DNA of 64,000 nt from Siphonodentalium dalli (lineage: Eukaryota; Mollusca; Scaphopoda; Gadilida; Siphonodentaliidae): contig CP136065.1 in the NCBI GenBank assembly GCA_032622095.1, positions 38,939,503-39,003,502 of the forward strand, written 5' to 3'. Below are positions 44,405 through 57,114 of this stretch, piece after piece. Every line of letters begins with the position of its first letter. Position 1 is the stretch's first letter. The position numbers were made by a program, and so were the translations under genes. The notes below the pieces were generated by a model. It made no database searches. It was not told the origin of the DNA and saw only the letters and a list, made by a program, of their open reading frames with translations.

Positions 44405-47400
44405 AATCAGTGAACCTGATGAATAATTTTAACCGCATCTGAAAATGAAAGAAACATCCCACACCTTGTCTACGATATAATGAAAGCCATAATTGTAAAT
44501 CAATCAGCTCTGCGTGTACCGGTATACATGTATATGTACACATATTGGACCCACATGAATTGCTATATTCTCCATGTTAATTTAAAACGAGCGCACCACT
44601 TTAACAAACTCATTATTGAGTATTATATCAATAGCGATGTGTTTGTTAAAGTGGCAAGGTCATTTTAAATTTATACTCCTTTTAACATCAGTAGGCCTAC
44701 ACAATCATTCGTTGCATAACTTTCATTAAATTTTCCTAGTACTGAATATAAACAGTACTGGTACAATAACACTAGCAGTACTGGAACCGACCATACTGTA
44801 CATGTAGGTGTCTGGCCTGTTTATTACCTTTTTAATTTGTTCTGATACATCAGGTAATATAATAAATGATAGTTCATTCAGACAACATCCTCTAAGTTGC
44901 GTAATAATAGAGACAAACTAATAATAGTGATGGTGGGATTTTTTAGCTAAAATTAATAATAGTAACCACAGCAATTTCACTCTATGTCTCTTAGTGATCT
45001 GATCATGGGAAGTGTTCTCCAAATATAATAACAGTGTTGACACTATCATATTATTGACACTATTATTGCACATGAGAGTACCGTTACTAGTACATGTAGA
45101 TGCTAATATGAGTAAGTCATTATCAAGTCTGGCTCTTCTTGAATTCAACTATCATAGTGATATTCAACTACATGTATTATATCTTAATTGTACTACCATA
45201 CACAATGTATACTGGTACGGTATATACGTAAACTCCAGGTTTTCTCTATTTTTACTAAAACTTCATGGAATCATCTCACTTCGTAATGCACAACCACTTA
45301 AAATGTACATATATATAACACTATAATTTTAACAGAGCAAATGAGAAGGCATCATATTCCAATATAAAAAGAATTCTACAGCTTAGTACAGGAGACCTGT
45401 TTATTTCATAATGGCAGAAGTACATGTGCATGTACCGGTATGCCATTTGAATGACATTATAAATAACTTCTCACCAAGATGATTTCAAAATTCTAACTAC
45501 TAGTACAAGTAAATCAGTTAAATAATCAAAAATGCCAGCACCGATATATATACTGTACTTAGTACATGTAGTAGGTACCGTACATGAGATATTTTCACCA
45601 CTTCATAATAGTTGAATATATATGGTACATGTACCGGTACAATGGAATTCAAGTTGTGTCAGACCTGTTGTTTGGCATAAACAATGTACCAGTAAGTGAC
45701 TTTGGTGATCACTGTTAGTCATAGATTTTGATAACATAAGTTCATGATTTTTACAAAATAATTTTAATGAATCAAAACCATGTGCAGCCGCATGTGTAAC
45801 ATGTAACTGTCTTTGTCCATTACTCATTATCCAAGTCTGGTTTAGTCTTGATCTAATGATCAAAGGCGGAATGTTACTAGTATGTACCGGTAACTTATGA
45901 TCATGATCCGGGAGTCTGGTGAATTATAATCCATTTCACAGCATTGTCCATGTCTGCATGTTTCATGACATGTTTGGTCAACATCCTCACTCGATTCACT
46001 GACACTGGTGAGTGGTGCCATTGCCATTCTGATTCTCCAATCTCCATATCATGTTCTACCCTTCACAAGTTCACACACATGTAGCTACTGTACTTCTAAT
46101 CAGTCTAATGTACTATGCAGAATGATAGAATCTGAATTCTGAACATTCAATGACCTTTTACGGCGTCAGCGTTGACTGCATTTCAGCATTGAAGGGCTGA
46201 GGAGTCCAGAATAGAACTATAATCATCATATTTTGCAATAATCATTACATTCACATTGTTTGCATTCTTCCATTGCCTTGGGTCAATCAGTGCTATTCAC
46301 TTATTCGAGTCAATGTCCATGATAATAACAGTTGAATACGGCATAGCCTGACCTGCCACACTCAGTGACTCACACACAGTGTCTGTGACCAGTCCAGTGT
46401 TAGTTCAGTCATGAACGTAGTGCGTATCCTTCTACGCTGGAAGCAGCAATCTGCGAAAGCGGTCATGTTGACCAACTTCACAAAGTGAAAGTCCAGTGTG
46501 CGATATTCGGATTGGTCCCGTCACTTCACATGATATTTTCTGATAATTAAGCGGTATTTCTAACATCCAAACGGGTTAAAACAGTCTATATCTAATCCGT
46601 TATGTACACGAAAGAATGAGATACACATTTTCTGCGAATAATGAACGAAACAAGCAGATATGACAGATGAAAAAACTATTTATTTTTAACACATAAAAAT
46701 TCCACACCGGAAGTTCGGCTGCGCATTGCGAATGTGCAGGGGTGGCGAATACGGACTGTGAAATAACGTACTCTAACTCTGGGAACAATTTATCCCCAAT
46801 TTCATGCACAAGAATGTTTAAAAATTATCATAACATATTCGACTTGTTTTTAATTTGTTTTCATGAAAAGGAATGATAAAAGGCACAATAACCATATCTA
46901 GAACGACAAATAAATCCAAATTAGCCATTTCCCCGTAAAATTTCAGTCAGGCAAGCGAGGTACAAAAATGTATGAATCTGAGTACGAAAGTCAGAGTGTT
47001 CCTCTATCGTATTGCAATAATCGCCAACCTATTATAATATAAAAAAGCTATGCAGGGGGATAACTCGGAAAAAAAATTATTGTTGCGGAAAAAGTCTCAT
47101 TGTGAGACTTTAAAGGGACGGGCGGTCTTCGTTGTAGGTTTTAATTTAGAAATAACATTATCAAATTACGATAGTTTCCTTTACCGCCAAATTATTTTCC
47201 GTTTCGGCAGTTTTTTCCGACCATTGTTTGACACCCACCCCCATTTTAACACTAAAACAGAGATTTGCGGGGGGAAATTCACTGTAAACAGCTGTATATG
47301 AATTTCTGTGCATACTATTTATCATGGATGTTAACATGGACATGTAAATAGGAATGAGTCATTTTGAAGTCATTCGGCCAAAAAAACATGGCTGCCAGCG

Positions 47401-48355
47401 GCCATCTTGGATTTCAAAATTTGCAACAAAATACAACACGATAACTGCCTGCAGTCAGTTTACCAGTTAGAATTACATTATTTCTCTCATTCAAAGTGGT
47501 TTTGAAGCCCAACTCATTGCCAAAACACTAAAAAAACAAGCAGGAATTTTTTTTTTAGTTGCGGAAAAAATGGCTTGTTGGTGGCTTTGACCAGCACCCA
47601 CCCCTGATTTTTTTTTCACCCCCCCCCCCCCCTCGGCGGAAGCACAAAAATTGGTTTTGTGTGTCCACACGCTATTGATAGATGCAATAATTAGCATGGT
47701 TGCATGCGATAAAATGTTCTCTGTTATCAATAGATGACTTTCATCTTTTAAGAGAACCATTTGCAGGGTGTCATTATCGTTTGTGACCTATTCCAATTTT
47801 CTCCTGTTTAATCTAGTTTTGTTATTACACATATTTATGATGTGGCATCTATTCAAGCCAATGTTTTTCGCAACAAATATGAGGCAATGTGAAGATATTT
47901 TATACCAGTATTCTCAATAGAGCAGGATATGGCTTCTTGACTGGACAAGATACCTCAGTTTTAAAGCCAAGTCATTAGAACGCTCCACAACCTGTAACAT
48001 TACTAGTAATCTTATCAATCCAAATGTCCAAATACATGATCACAAATCTTAAATGTCAGCATTACAAACAATCACAGGCTACAACCCATGCAAGTTTATA
48101 ACCATATAGTTCTGACATTTTAGAACCTTAATTGCATTGACGTCTAGAAGGAACATATCAAATTTTAACTTCAAATTAGTTCCCTCTTCAACCAAGTGTT
48201 AAATGTAAAATACAGAGCCATTACAACTTATATTGTAATTAATTCAATATTTATATTGATAGAGCATCGATATTGCCAACAGTACCTATTCCCCAGTTAA
48301 CTATAGCATGGACCACATTATCCCTTTCCCACCATATCAATGGAGGACTAAACAT
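44405..48355. other. Unassigned 4-kb AT-rich region
   Basis: No frame beyond ~104 codons and no recognised domain. The first half is enriched in TACCGGTA and TACATGTA palindromes. A C-run lies at 47618-47632. 47385-47410 has a GCGGCCATCTTGG phrase also found in the 3.6-kb foldback. Confidence 0.4.
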
Positions 48356-48359
48356 TTTA

Positions 48360-49240
48360 GTAATTGATTCTTCCCGCGATCAACTATATATAAGGACTGG
48401 AACGAACTCCATAACGAAGTAAGAACTAGTTGCTCACTAAACGTTTTCAAAACAAAATGAGCATCAACAAATATATTACTGAAACCCCCTGATCATTTCA
48501 ATACAGGAAAACGACGACTGAACATAATCCATTGTAAGCTCCGCAACTTATGTAGCGACATAAATGCTGACAAATTTTGCAACTTTATTAGTGACTATCC
48601 AAGTTGTCGATGTGGTCATCCAGTTGAAGATGCAAGTCATTATTTCTTTAATTGCGGGCTGTTCATACGTCATAGAATTACTCTAGCAAATAATTTAACA
48701 GGTTTAGGTATGTCAAATATCACTGTCGGAAAGCTACTTATTGGTGACATCTCGCTAAATGACAATTTAAATAGAAAGTTATTCAATTTTGTTCAAACTT
48801 ACAGAGCTTCAACTTGCCGATTTGACATCAGCGACTAAGCTGCATTACCATTAAAGATCTTAAAGTAACACAGACTGTAGCAGAACCCCACCCCGAACGA
48901 ACAGTGATGGACCCGACCATCATGTATATACATTTGTTATATCATAATTCCATATATATTGTATACTACGTTTTATACATGTGGATACATTATACTTATG
49001 TAAATATCATGTTCTTTATATATTGTCGGGAGCGAGACCAATATAAGTTTTTTAACTTGTGCCTCAATCCCCTGCATTTAATTATGGATACAAATAAATA
49101 TGTTTACATCATGGACCACATTCAAAGACTATTCTATCCATTGTTGTAAATATCACCCCTTGGTCTCCGTCATGCATGTGTCAATGTTTTCTTTGCACAA
49201 TATAACTTCGAACTAAATTGAAAAAATAAAATAAAAAATT
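48360..49240 (+). mobile_element. LINE 3' fragment
   Basis: RT C-terminal coding remnant (to 48838), then ~400 bp of 3' UTR including CGGGAGCGAGACC and TGCCTCAATCCCCTGCATTT, ending in an A-rich tail near 49215-49240. The 5' side is truncated. Confidence 0.8.
48362..48838 (+). pseudogene. LINE reverse transcriptase C-terminus with one stop
   Basis: The frame reads STIYKDWNELHNEVRTS, NVFKTK, a TGA stop near 48459, then continues to RRLNIIHCKLRNLCSDINAD and a zinc-knuckle region CRCGHPVEDASHYFFNCGLF. It ends at a natural TAA after KLFNFVQTYRAS. 'RTIxDWNxL', the H/C knuckle and the 'NxxLFxxVQxFI' end are typical of an invertebrate LINE C-terminal domain. Because of the internal stop, ordinary ORF finding misses this remnant. 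Confidence 0.85.
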
Positions 49241-49244
49241 AATG

Positions 49245-50505
49245 TATAGTTCAATACTTCGATTTCAAATGCATGTAGTTCATGTGTGATCTGATTCATG
49301 AATCTTAGTTTTCTTATATTATATGCTGTAGTATATGCATAATAGTCCAATATACACATTAATTGTATTATGTAGCCTGTGGGTGGCTTGAGCTCACGCC
49401 CCGTATCAACATTATATTGTTTACACGATGCCACTTTCCGTCAATTAATTTGATTACATCTTGTACATTGAAATTCGTAATTTAATTTCGTAACTGAATT
49501 TATATTAAATTATTAAATTTGAATTCAAGATAACAGATAAATCTAAACGTTTACAGAAGACATCTTCCACTCAAATGAATTATTTCCCTTTATATATTAG
49601 ATCGTTATTATTACCGGGAATTTATTAAAATTGGCGTACATTGTCTCTTTAAAGACTATAGGTCGGTATATCATCTCTCTTCCCGTATCGTGAATTAGCT
49701 CTTATCCATCCTTCCAAATTTTTAACTTTAAACGAGCTTTGACCGTTAAGATAGTGTATATTTCAAAATCTATACTGTATGTTTGAGACACAAACCCGTT
49801 CACCTACACGAATAGCCATAAAATATATATACCATGTATATATGACAGTCACATGAGTCATAAATCTAAGTCATACCTAAATATAGAGTACCACGTGACG
49901 AAACGAAACCGAAACCGATTGGGGAACAGCTTGTCGGGGAATTACCCAGAATCTATTTTGAACTTCCGTAAATACGTTGCATATTCTACGCGGTCATGTC
50001 TATACATGTACGCCTGATGTCGCGGGTGAATACAGTGACTGTACATGAATAGTAATTGACCGCCAAATATACACAACAAACTCAATACATCGCCATCAAA
50101 GCCGTGCTGTTATATAAACCTTAGTGAGGTCATGCATTAATGTTTACAAAGCGAAGTACAATATAATAATGTACGCTGACCTTATTTCGTGCTCGACGGC
50201 CAATTGTGCAATCTAATTTTCTCTCTAAACGAACGATTCGCATCAAATACCTTGTAAACATGCATTTCAAGTAGCCCCTGGTAGTGATGGAATAGATTTT
50301 ATTGCCAGATACTTACGTGTTTTAGATTTATCCTTGATAGTATTCACAGAAGGTATACACTCAGTTTATCGAAGTATTATAGCTATGTGAGATAACTCTA
50401 CCTGGAGTTAGATACAAATAATGTAAAACTTTATGGATCCGGGGGATGGAACGGTCGTGCTATTTCCGGTAAACTTAATCGCATTGACGCGATTTGCACT
50501 CTTGA
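49245..50505. other. Unassigned intergenic DNA
   Basis: AT-rich. No gene or repeat is recognised. Confidence 0.4.
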
Positions 50506-50509
50506 CTGG

Positions 50510-50951
50510 TTAAAGATGCATTATCCGAATTAACGCTCCCAAATTATTTCCTTGGCTCCGGGGGTAAAAAAATATTTGATTCGAGTCAAGGAACAAACCC
50601 ATCACAGATCAGACAGATATCGAATTTTGAAATCTATTATTTTTCACAGATAATTTTTAGTGGCCCAGTAAAACTCGACGAGAAGACGGTCTCGGACTAA
50701 TTTGTGGATGAAGATGGATAATTATAAAATCAAGTGGCTTCAAAGTGTCAGGTATTTGAGAAACCGGCAAAATTTTGTTGAACAGAATGTTGATAAATAA
50801 CAGGTTTTGGAAAATTTTATACTATAGTTGACTGTGTTTAGCATTATTTTGGGCAATTAATCGATTCTGATAACTGAAGCGGTATTTCATAAAATCTTGT
50901 TGCTGGAATCTAATGATATGGGGACCATGGAATCGGACTGAGTACCTTTAA
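50510..50951. mobile_element. TTAA MITE family A, complete copy
   Basis: TTAA at 50510-50513 and 50948-50951. The right end is ATCGGACTGAGTACCTTTAA, and the left end is TTAAAGATGCATTATCCGA. The internal order (GGGGGTAAAAA, TTCGAGTCAAGGAAC, GATGGATAATTATAAAATCA, GACTGTGTTTAGCATTA, GGGGACCAT) is the reverse of the 43784 copy. Confidence 0.8.
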
Positions 50952-51680
50952 GTCCATATATTCCCGAGAGGTGGCTCCGCTCTCCCCATCGCCTTCTAAA
51001 CGACACATCAATTTCATAAAACAAATTTGTGTAAGGCTATATAATGTAAGCACCTATAGATTGTCATCATATTTTCTTGGAAAATTGGGGCGGAGGATTT
51101 TATGTTTTATTATTTATATACGGCTTGTGCCCCATTCAGTGACAATACCGTCCTATATACACGAATGCATACATTTTGGTCAAATATATATGCATCAGTA
51201 AAATATAATAGGTGTAAATAAACATTGATCAATTATATCACAAGTGTTCGTATGGCTGTATGGGATTATATGAATACTGTTTTGGACAAGTTACACATGT
51301 GAATCTAGTTCATACCGAACTACACTGTTATATTTAATAGCATATTCCCAATATCTCTATATTTGGTGTTTGTGTAGGAATTTAAACGCATTTGAACAAA
51401 CTTAAGCATTTCACAGCCCATTCAGCCGTCACTGACATTTGCTACAAAGGGGTAAACCCTTCCATTCATGTGGTTCGTTACATGAAAAGCTACTTAGTTG
51501 TTAATCTCCATGGACAAACTGTCATTGTCATGTCGAGCATTTTTGTGAGAATTTGTGATATCCACAGTCTATTGTTTTGCAGTGGGTATGAGGGGATCCT
51601 GATTAAGGCCAACACATCGGGGAGGGGGCTGATGACAATCAAGGAATTTATCTGGATGCCATAAAAAGAGGCCTACTATT
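50952..51680. other. Unassigned intergenic DNA
   Basis: Frames up to 90 codons without a recognised domain. Confidence 0.35.
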
Positions 51681-51683
51681 TTG

Positions 51684-54600
51684 TCCGGGAGCTAATAGGG
51701 GTACAATTGCATCCCCTGTGACTTAACTTCACCCAACTCATTTTGTTCCTTATTATGTCCTTCAACTTTTAAGCAATGTTAACAAGAAAAAAAAACGTGG
51801 CCGTGTAGACTCCAGACAAGATGGCGGCCATTATGGCTGCCGCGTTTTTCGGAGTAGGCCCTAGGTCAGCTTGATGCAAATTATAATGGGAACTTCTAAT
51901 AAAATGTATACAAATGTATATATTTTCGTGAAGCTAAGACACAATGACACTTTTATAGGGCATAATTGAAACTCCCGACCCATGATGGCCGCCAAAATGG
52001 CCGTCGGAATTTGAAAATATGACGTTTTGTCACTTATATCTTCTAGATAAGTTTATGCTGTTTGGAGCTTGTTGAGAAATGTGACTTTATTTTGTATGTT
52101 GTATATTACTTGATCATTGGAGCAATGAAATACGCAATTATTGGGGTCCTATCCCTTTCCGATCCCTCAAAATTTCGATTTTACAGAATAGGGTATAAAA
52201 TTTTACCAAAAAATCACAATTGGGATTCTAGTCACATTTCAACAAGAAATGAACAGAACTTTGTAATGTAAGTGAGGCATATCATTACCTATGAATATTC
52301 CAACTCATTGGAACCAAAATCGTTACTTTGGCTCAAAATAATGGAAAATGGTAGATATTGCCCCAGCGTGTCATGAAATCGCTTGCAAGTTTTGCTTGAT
52401 GTATACAATTGGCTATTATGCCTTCTAGACTTTGAATACTAACATGACTGATGCACCATGATTAATTGTTACTATTGTCACCACTGCTTTACCAGAAATA
52501 TTGGATTTTCCTCACACAAACTTGACAAAAATGTCGGCAAAAATTAACTTTTCGGGTTTGGACCATTTTTTTCCAAGTAAAGTGTAACTATCTTTGGTAT
52601 GAAAGGTGTTTGTTGTTTTTGTCTATCTTAAATGTATCACACTATGGTATTATAGACCAAAACGCTCAAGATGGCTTCCAAAATGGCAACCAAATTTGGT
52701 AAAAAGTTCATTTTTTACATATATCCCGAATATTATTCTCTGCGTTATCCGAAAAGGTAGTAAATTGTGACTAACTTGGTTATTATAAGTGTAAGTTAAT
52801 TAACTGACACCTACATGTTATATTTTGTTTGTCCCAGTTCCACATGGAGCATGACAAATTAATTTAAAAGTTGCAGTACGGAATTTTTCAGAGAACCTCT
52901 TTTGTGATTCTGGCCATATTATTGAAAGGAAATAGACAGAACTTTGAGACGGAACTGAGATAAACCATAATATGTGGCTATACTGGCCCATTAGAATAAA
53001 AAATGATCAACTGGATACAGGGTGGATGCCAAGTTGGAAGCCAGTGAGTTAAGGTATGATCATACCGGTAGTTGAGGTGAATAGGTATACAGGGAGTTAT
53101 TGTATGTCACGAATGATGTGAATAGGTATACACGGAGTGACTATATGGATATGCGTGGGGTGTCCATGGTAAGATGTATAGGAATACAAGGAGTGGCCAT
53201 GGTCATGTGTGGGGTGAAACGGTATGCATGGAATTACTGTATGGTGTATGGTTGTGTGTACCCAGTACGTGTGTACCCGATGTGGCTGTATACTCATACA
53301 CGCCATCCATGATCATACAGCCAGTACCTATACACCCACCAATGGTAATACATCCACGACATATATAAATATACATCACACCCGTTACCAAAAGGACACT
53401 CCCTATATACCCACACGCTCACAAGTGACCATCCAGCTTACTCCAAGTATGCATATACACTTAAATCATAACCATACAATCATTCCATGTACACCTATAC
53501 ATATTACCCAGAACCAGAAAATCACTCCCTATTTATCCACACACTCCATCCATGATCATACATACAGTACAATTATACATATACACCCACCTGTAACAAT
53601 ACAGCCACACAATGTACACCTGTAATCCCACCCATGACCTTACAATCACTCCATATATACATAAACACACATATGACCATGTAGCTACTCTCGTATCCAT
53701 ACATCACATCAATGCCCATACAGACACATCGGGTACACCGGTACTGGGTACACGCAACCATACACAGGATATTTATTCCATGTATACCGATTCACCTCAC
53801 ACATGACCATGCAGCCAGTCCTTGTATACCTATACATATCACCATGGACACCCCACTCATAACATTATAGTCACTCCTTGTATACAAATTCACATCATCC
53901 GTGACCATACAATAACTCCCTGTACATGCATACCTATTCACCTCACCTATGACCATACAGTAACTCCCTGTCTGCTATCTTGGCATCCACACTGTATCCA
54001 GTTGATCAATATTAGTGGCCCAGAATAGCCATATATTATGGTTTATCTCAATTCCGTCTCAAAGTTCTGCCAAAGTTTCCTTTCAATAATATGGCCAGAA
54101 TCACAAAAGAAGTTCTCGGCAAAATTCCATACTGCAACTTTAAAATTAATTTGTCATGCTCCATATAGAAGTGAGATAACCAGAAGAGAACATGTAGTTG
54201 TCAGTTAATTAACTTACACCTATAATAACCAAGTGAGTCACAATTTGCTACCATTTCGGATAACGCAGAGAACAATGTTCGGGTTATATGTAAAACTTTT
54301 TTCCAAATCTGATTGCCATTTTGGAAGCCACTTGAGGATTTTTGGTCTAAAACAACGTAGTGTGACACATTTAAGAAAGACGAAAACAATAAACACCTTT
54401 CATACGGAAGATAGTTCCAAATTTTTTTTAAATGGTCGAAATCTGAAAAGGGATTTTTTTTACCGATATTTTTGTCAAGTTTGTGAGAGAAAAATCAGAT
54501 ATTTCAGGTGATGTCACAGGTGACAATAGTAACAATTAACCATGGCGCATCATACATGCTAGCATTCAATGAAAAGAAGGCAGAGTAGCCAATTGTGTAT

Positions 54601-55299
54601 ATCAATCACAACTTGTAAGCGATTGCAGGGCACACTGGGGCAATATCTACAATTTTCCATATTTTGGCGGCCATTTTGGCAGTCTTTTTGAGCCAAAGTA
54701 ACGATTTTGGTTCCAATGAGTTGGAATATTCATAATTAATGCTATGCCTCACTTACATTACAAAGTGCTGTTCATTTCTTGTTGTAATATTACTAGAATC
54801 CCAATTGTGAACTTTTATACCGCATTCTGTAAAATCGAAATTTTGAGGGATCATTGCATTTCCATTGCTCCAACGATAACGTAATATACAAAATACAAAA
54901 TAAAGTCAAATTTGTCCACAAGTTCCAAACAGCATAAACTGTTCTAGAAAATATAATTGAAAAAACGTCATATTTTCAACTTGCGGCGGCCAATTTGTCG
55001 GCCATCTTGGATGTGGATTTTCAATTTTGTCCTACAAAAGTGTCATTATGTCTTAGCTTCACGAAAATATATAGATTTGTCCATATTTTATCAAAGTTTC
55101 TCGCTATAATTTGCATCAAACTGACTTAGGGACTAGTCTGAAAAAGGCGGCCATGTTTTGTCTGGAGTCTACACGGCCACTTTTTTTTCTGGTTAACATT
55201 GCTTAAAAGTAGAAGGACATAATAAGGAACAAAATGATTTGGGTGAAGTTAAGTACCAGGGGGGGGGGGGTGCAAGGGTACCCATATTAGCTCCCGAAT
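51684..55299. mobile_element. 3.6-kb foldback element
   Basis: The outer ends TCCGGGAGCTAATAGGGGTA and TACCCATATTAGCTCCCGAA are inverted. Inverted similarity then continues for ~1.3 kb on each side, for example GGACATAATAAGGAACAAAA against TTTTGTTCCTTATTATGTCC, TCTGGAGTCTACACGGCCAC against GTGGCCGTGTAGACTCCAGA, and TTAGCTTCACGAAAATATAT against its inverse. The centre (53080-53990) is a degenerate tandem repeat. The arms have drifted by many small indels. No coding capacity. A third, single arm lies at 62488-62830. Confidence 0.9.
53080..53990. repeat. Degenerate minisatellite at the foldback centre
   Basis: Units of about 35-60 bp combine GAATAGGTATACA(C/G)GGAGT, ATGGTCATGTGTGGGG and their complements (ACTCCCTGTATACC, CCCATGACCATACA). 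The left ~220 bp run in one orientation and the right ~700 bp in the other, so the hairpin continues through the minisatellite. Confidence 0.8.
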
Positions 55300-56205
55300 A
55301 CTTAGATGACGGTCAATGTATAATTCAAGTAGTCATTCCAGACTAGCATTGACATCTGTTCCATTTTTAATCGTGCATCTCATTATTGACATGTAGTTCA
55401 ACCCCAAACGCCATAGACAGAGAATAACGGGGAAATATGTAAATAGTGATATCTATTTCGAATGTTATAGACAATTATTTGACCACTTTTAGACAGTATT
55501 GTATTTGTAATCAACTGAACCAACTGTAAACAGTATGTTTATTGTATATGTAATCATCAAATTAAAAGTATTTGTTTTTAATAAAATACTTAGGCATGTA
55601 TAGTCGCTCCTCCTGGGCGCACATTTATTGAAATAACGATTGAAATAAATCATGCTCGTAACAAACCATTTTACTGTTGATTCAAATACCAACAGGGGTC
55701 GATTCGTCCGAGGTGCCGATAATCAGATACGGAAACAACGAGGTACAGGGCGAACCAAAATCCCAGATACCGAAACTTACATGCATGTTCCGAACAGTAC
55801 AGGTGCCGATGCATCTATAGCATTCGTAGCACATGCTACCTCTATATATATTCAGTCAGGTTATTCTGAATATAATTAAATGGTATATTATACTAGCTAT
55901 AATATTCAGTACGACACATTATACGAGCACATTTTTTTCCCACGAGAAAGATGGCACACACCGGCCGGTTGAGTTGGTCAAGCTAGCCCAGCGTTAATAG
56001 CTGCACTGCATGGGGTGCTTGAGAAGCCATGCATCTGGATATGCATACGCTATATATACTATATTAAATTACATGAACATGAATTAAATTATTAATTGAA
56101 TTGTTAGAGTACATACAAAAATTATGTTTGCGTTATGGCGCACACATGAATGCCATGTTATAACATGTGTACACTAATATAACTTGGATTGAATATTACT
56201 AAATG
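55300..56205. other. Unassigned intergenic DNA
   Basis: No gene or matching repeat is recognised. Confidence 0.35.
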
Positions 56206-56209
56206 TTAG

Positions 56210-56460
56210 TCACTCTAACAAAACGTTTAGAATTTTGTCAACCTAACACCAACCTACGGTTGGACAATGACCACTGCCATTTCAGTTCAAATCTGTGACA
56301 GAAATTAGAAAAAATATTCGATTTTCATCTAATTAAAACAACACATTTCGCACTAAATAATGGTTGGAATATCAAACTATCAGAACAATATAAACCTACA
56401 CTTTGGTCTGAAATTTCCAACTAATGTGGTGTCAGGCATAAACATATCCAAATATTGGAA
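56210..56460 (-). repeat. Dispersed repeat family H, copy 3 (inverted)
   Basis: The complement reads AGTTTGATATTCCAACCATT, TTTAGTG and AATGTGTTGTTTTAA, matching copies 1 and 2. Confidence 0.55.
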
Positions 56461-56534
56461 ATTGTATAAAAACAATTGTTAATAGATTAGACAAAAGTTC
56501 AGGGTGAATTCAAAGATATAGATATCCAACGGCA

Positions 56535-56720
56535 GATATAGATATATATATGCCTCTCCCGAAACGGGAGAGTTTATGGCTGAAATTAGCCTGCAAAGAT
56601 ATTCGTGTACACTGTACAGCATATTATTGGTTCGATCCAACGCAAGATATACATATACATATACATATACCTCTCCCGAAACGGGAGAGTATATGGCTGA
56701 AATTAGCCTGCAAAAAAGTA
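56535..56720. repeat. 117-bp direct duplication containing a small hairpin
   Basis: CCTCTCCCGAAACGGGAGAG at 56553 and 56670 is followed each time by TATGGCTGAAATTAGCCTGC. The CTCTCCCG/CGGGAGAG arms form an 8-bp stem. Each copy is preceded by AGATATA-rich sequence. Confidence 0.85.
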
Positions 56721-56787
56721 GCGGTACCATAGGAATGCTGCGATACGATTATTTAATGATATAATGTTGATCTGGTAAATGCATAGA

Positions 56788-57110
56788 CCGTGTCATGAAT
56801 CTCTACTCTGGCTAACGCCCGTAGAATTCATATTCCACCAGTACAAAACATGGGAACTTTTGACAGGAACTGTATAACATTGAACAAACAAGGCAGGTAA
56901 TATATTTCTTTGTTAATACTTGTTCCTCAATAATCTACTTCACATTAAGGGGTGGTCCCAGCTAGAGATTGCATGCTTTTTTGTGACTTTTGTGAGTGGA
57001 TATCGCAATAAATATTGAATTAATTACCCAGGATAAATTCCACAATTGTAAGCAACGCAAAGCAAAATCGGTCACAGTTCCCGGGGTTTGTACTAGTGGA
57101 ATATATTTCG
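56788..57110. mobile_element. Long-TIR foldback element (family C), truncated copy
   Basis: The left end GTGTCATGAATCTCTACTCT continues into GCTAACGCCCGT and CATATTCCACCAGTACAAAA. The right arm GTTTGTACTAGTGGAATATA breaks off before the terminal ~40 bp. The centre (AATTAATTACCCAGGATAAA) matches the inverse of the copy at 11659. Confidence 0.7.
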
Positions 57111-57114
57111 TCAT

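Noticed and set aside
53097-53806. Several His/Thr-rich frames on both strands
   Set aside because: They are translations of the minisatellite at the centre of the 3.6-kb foldback.
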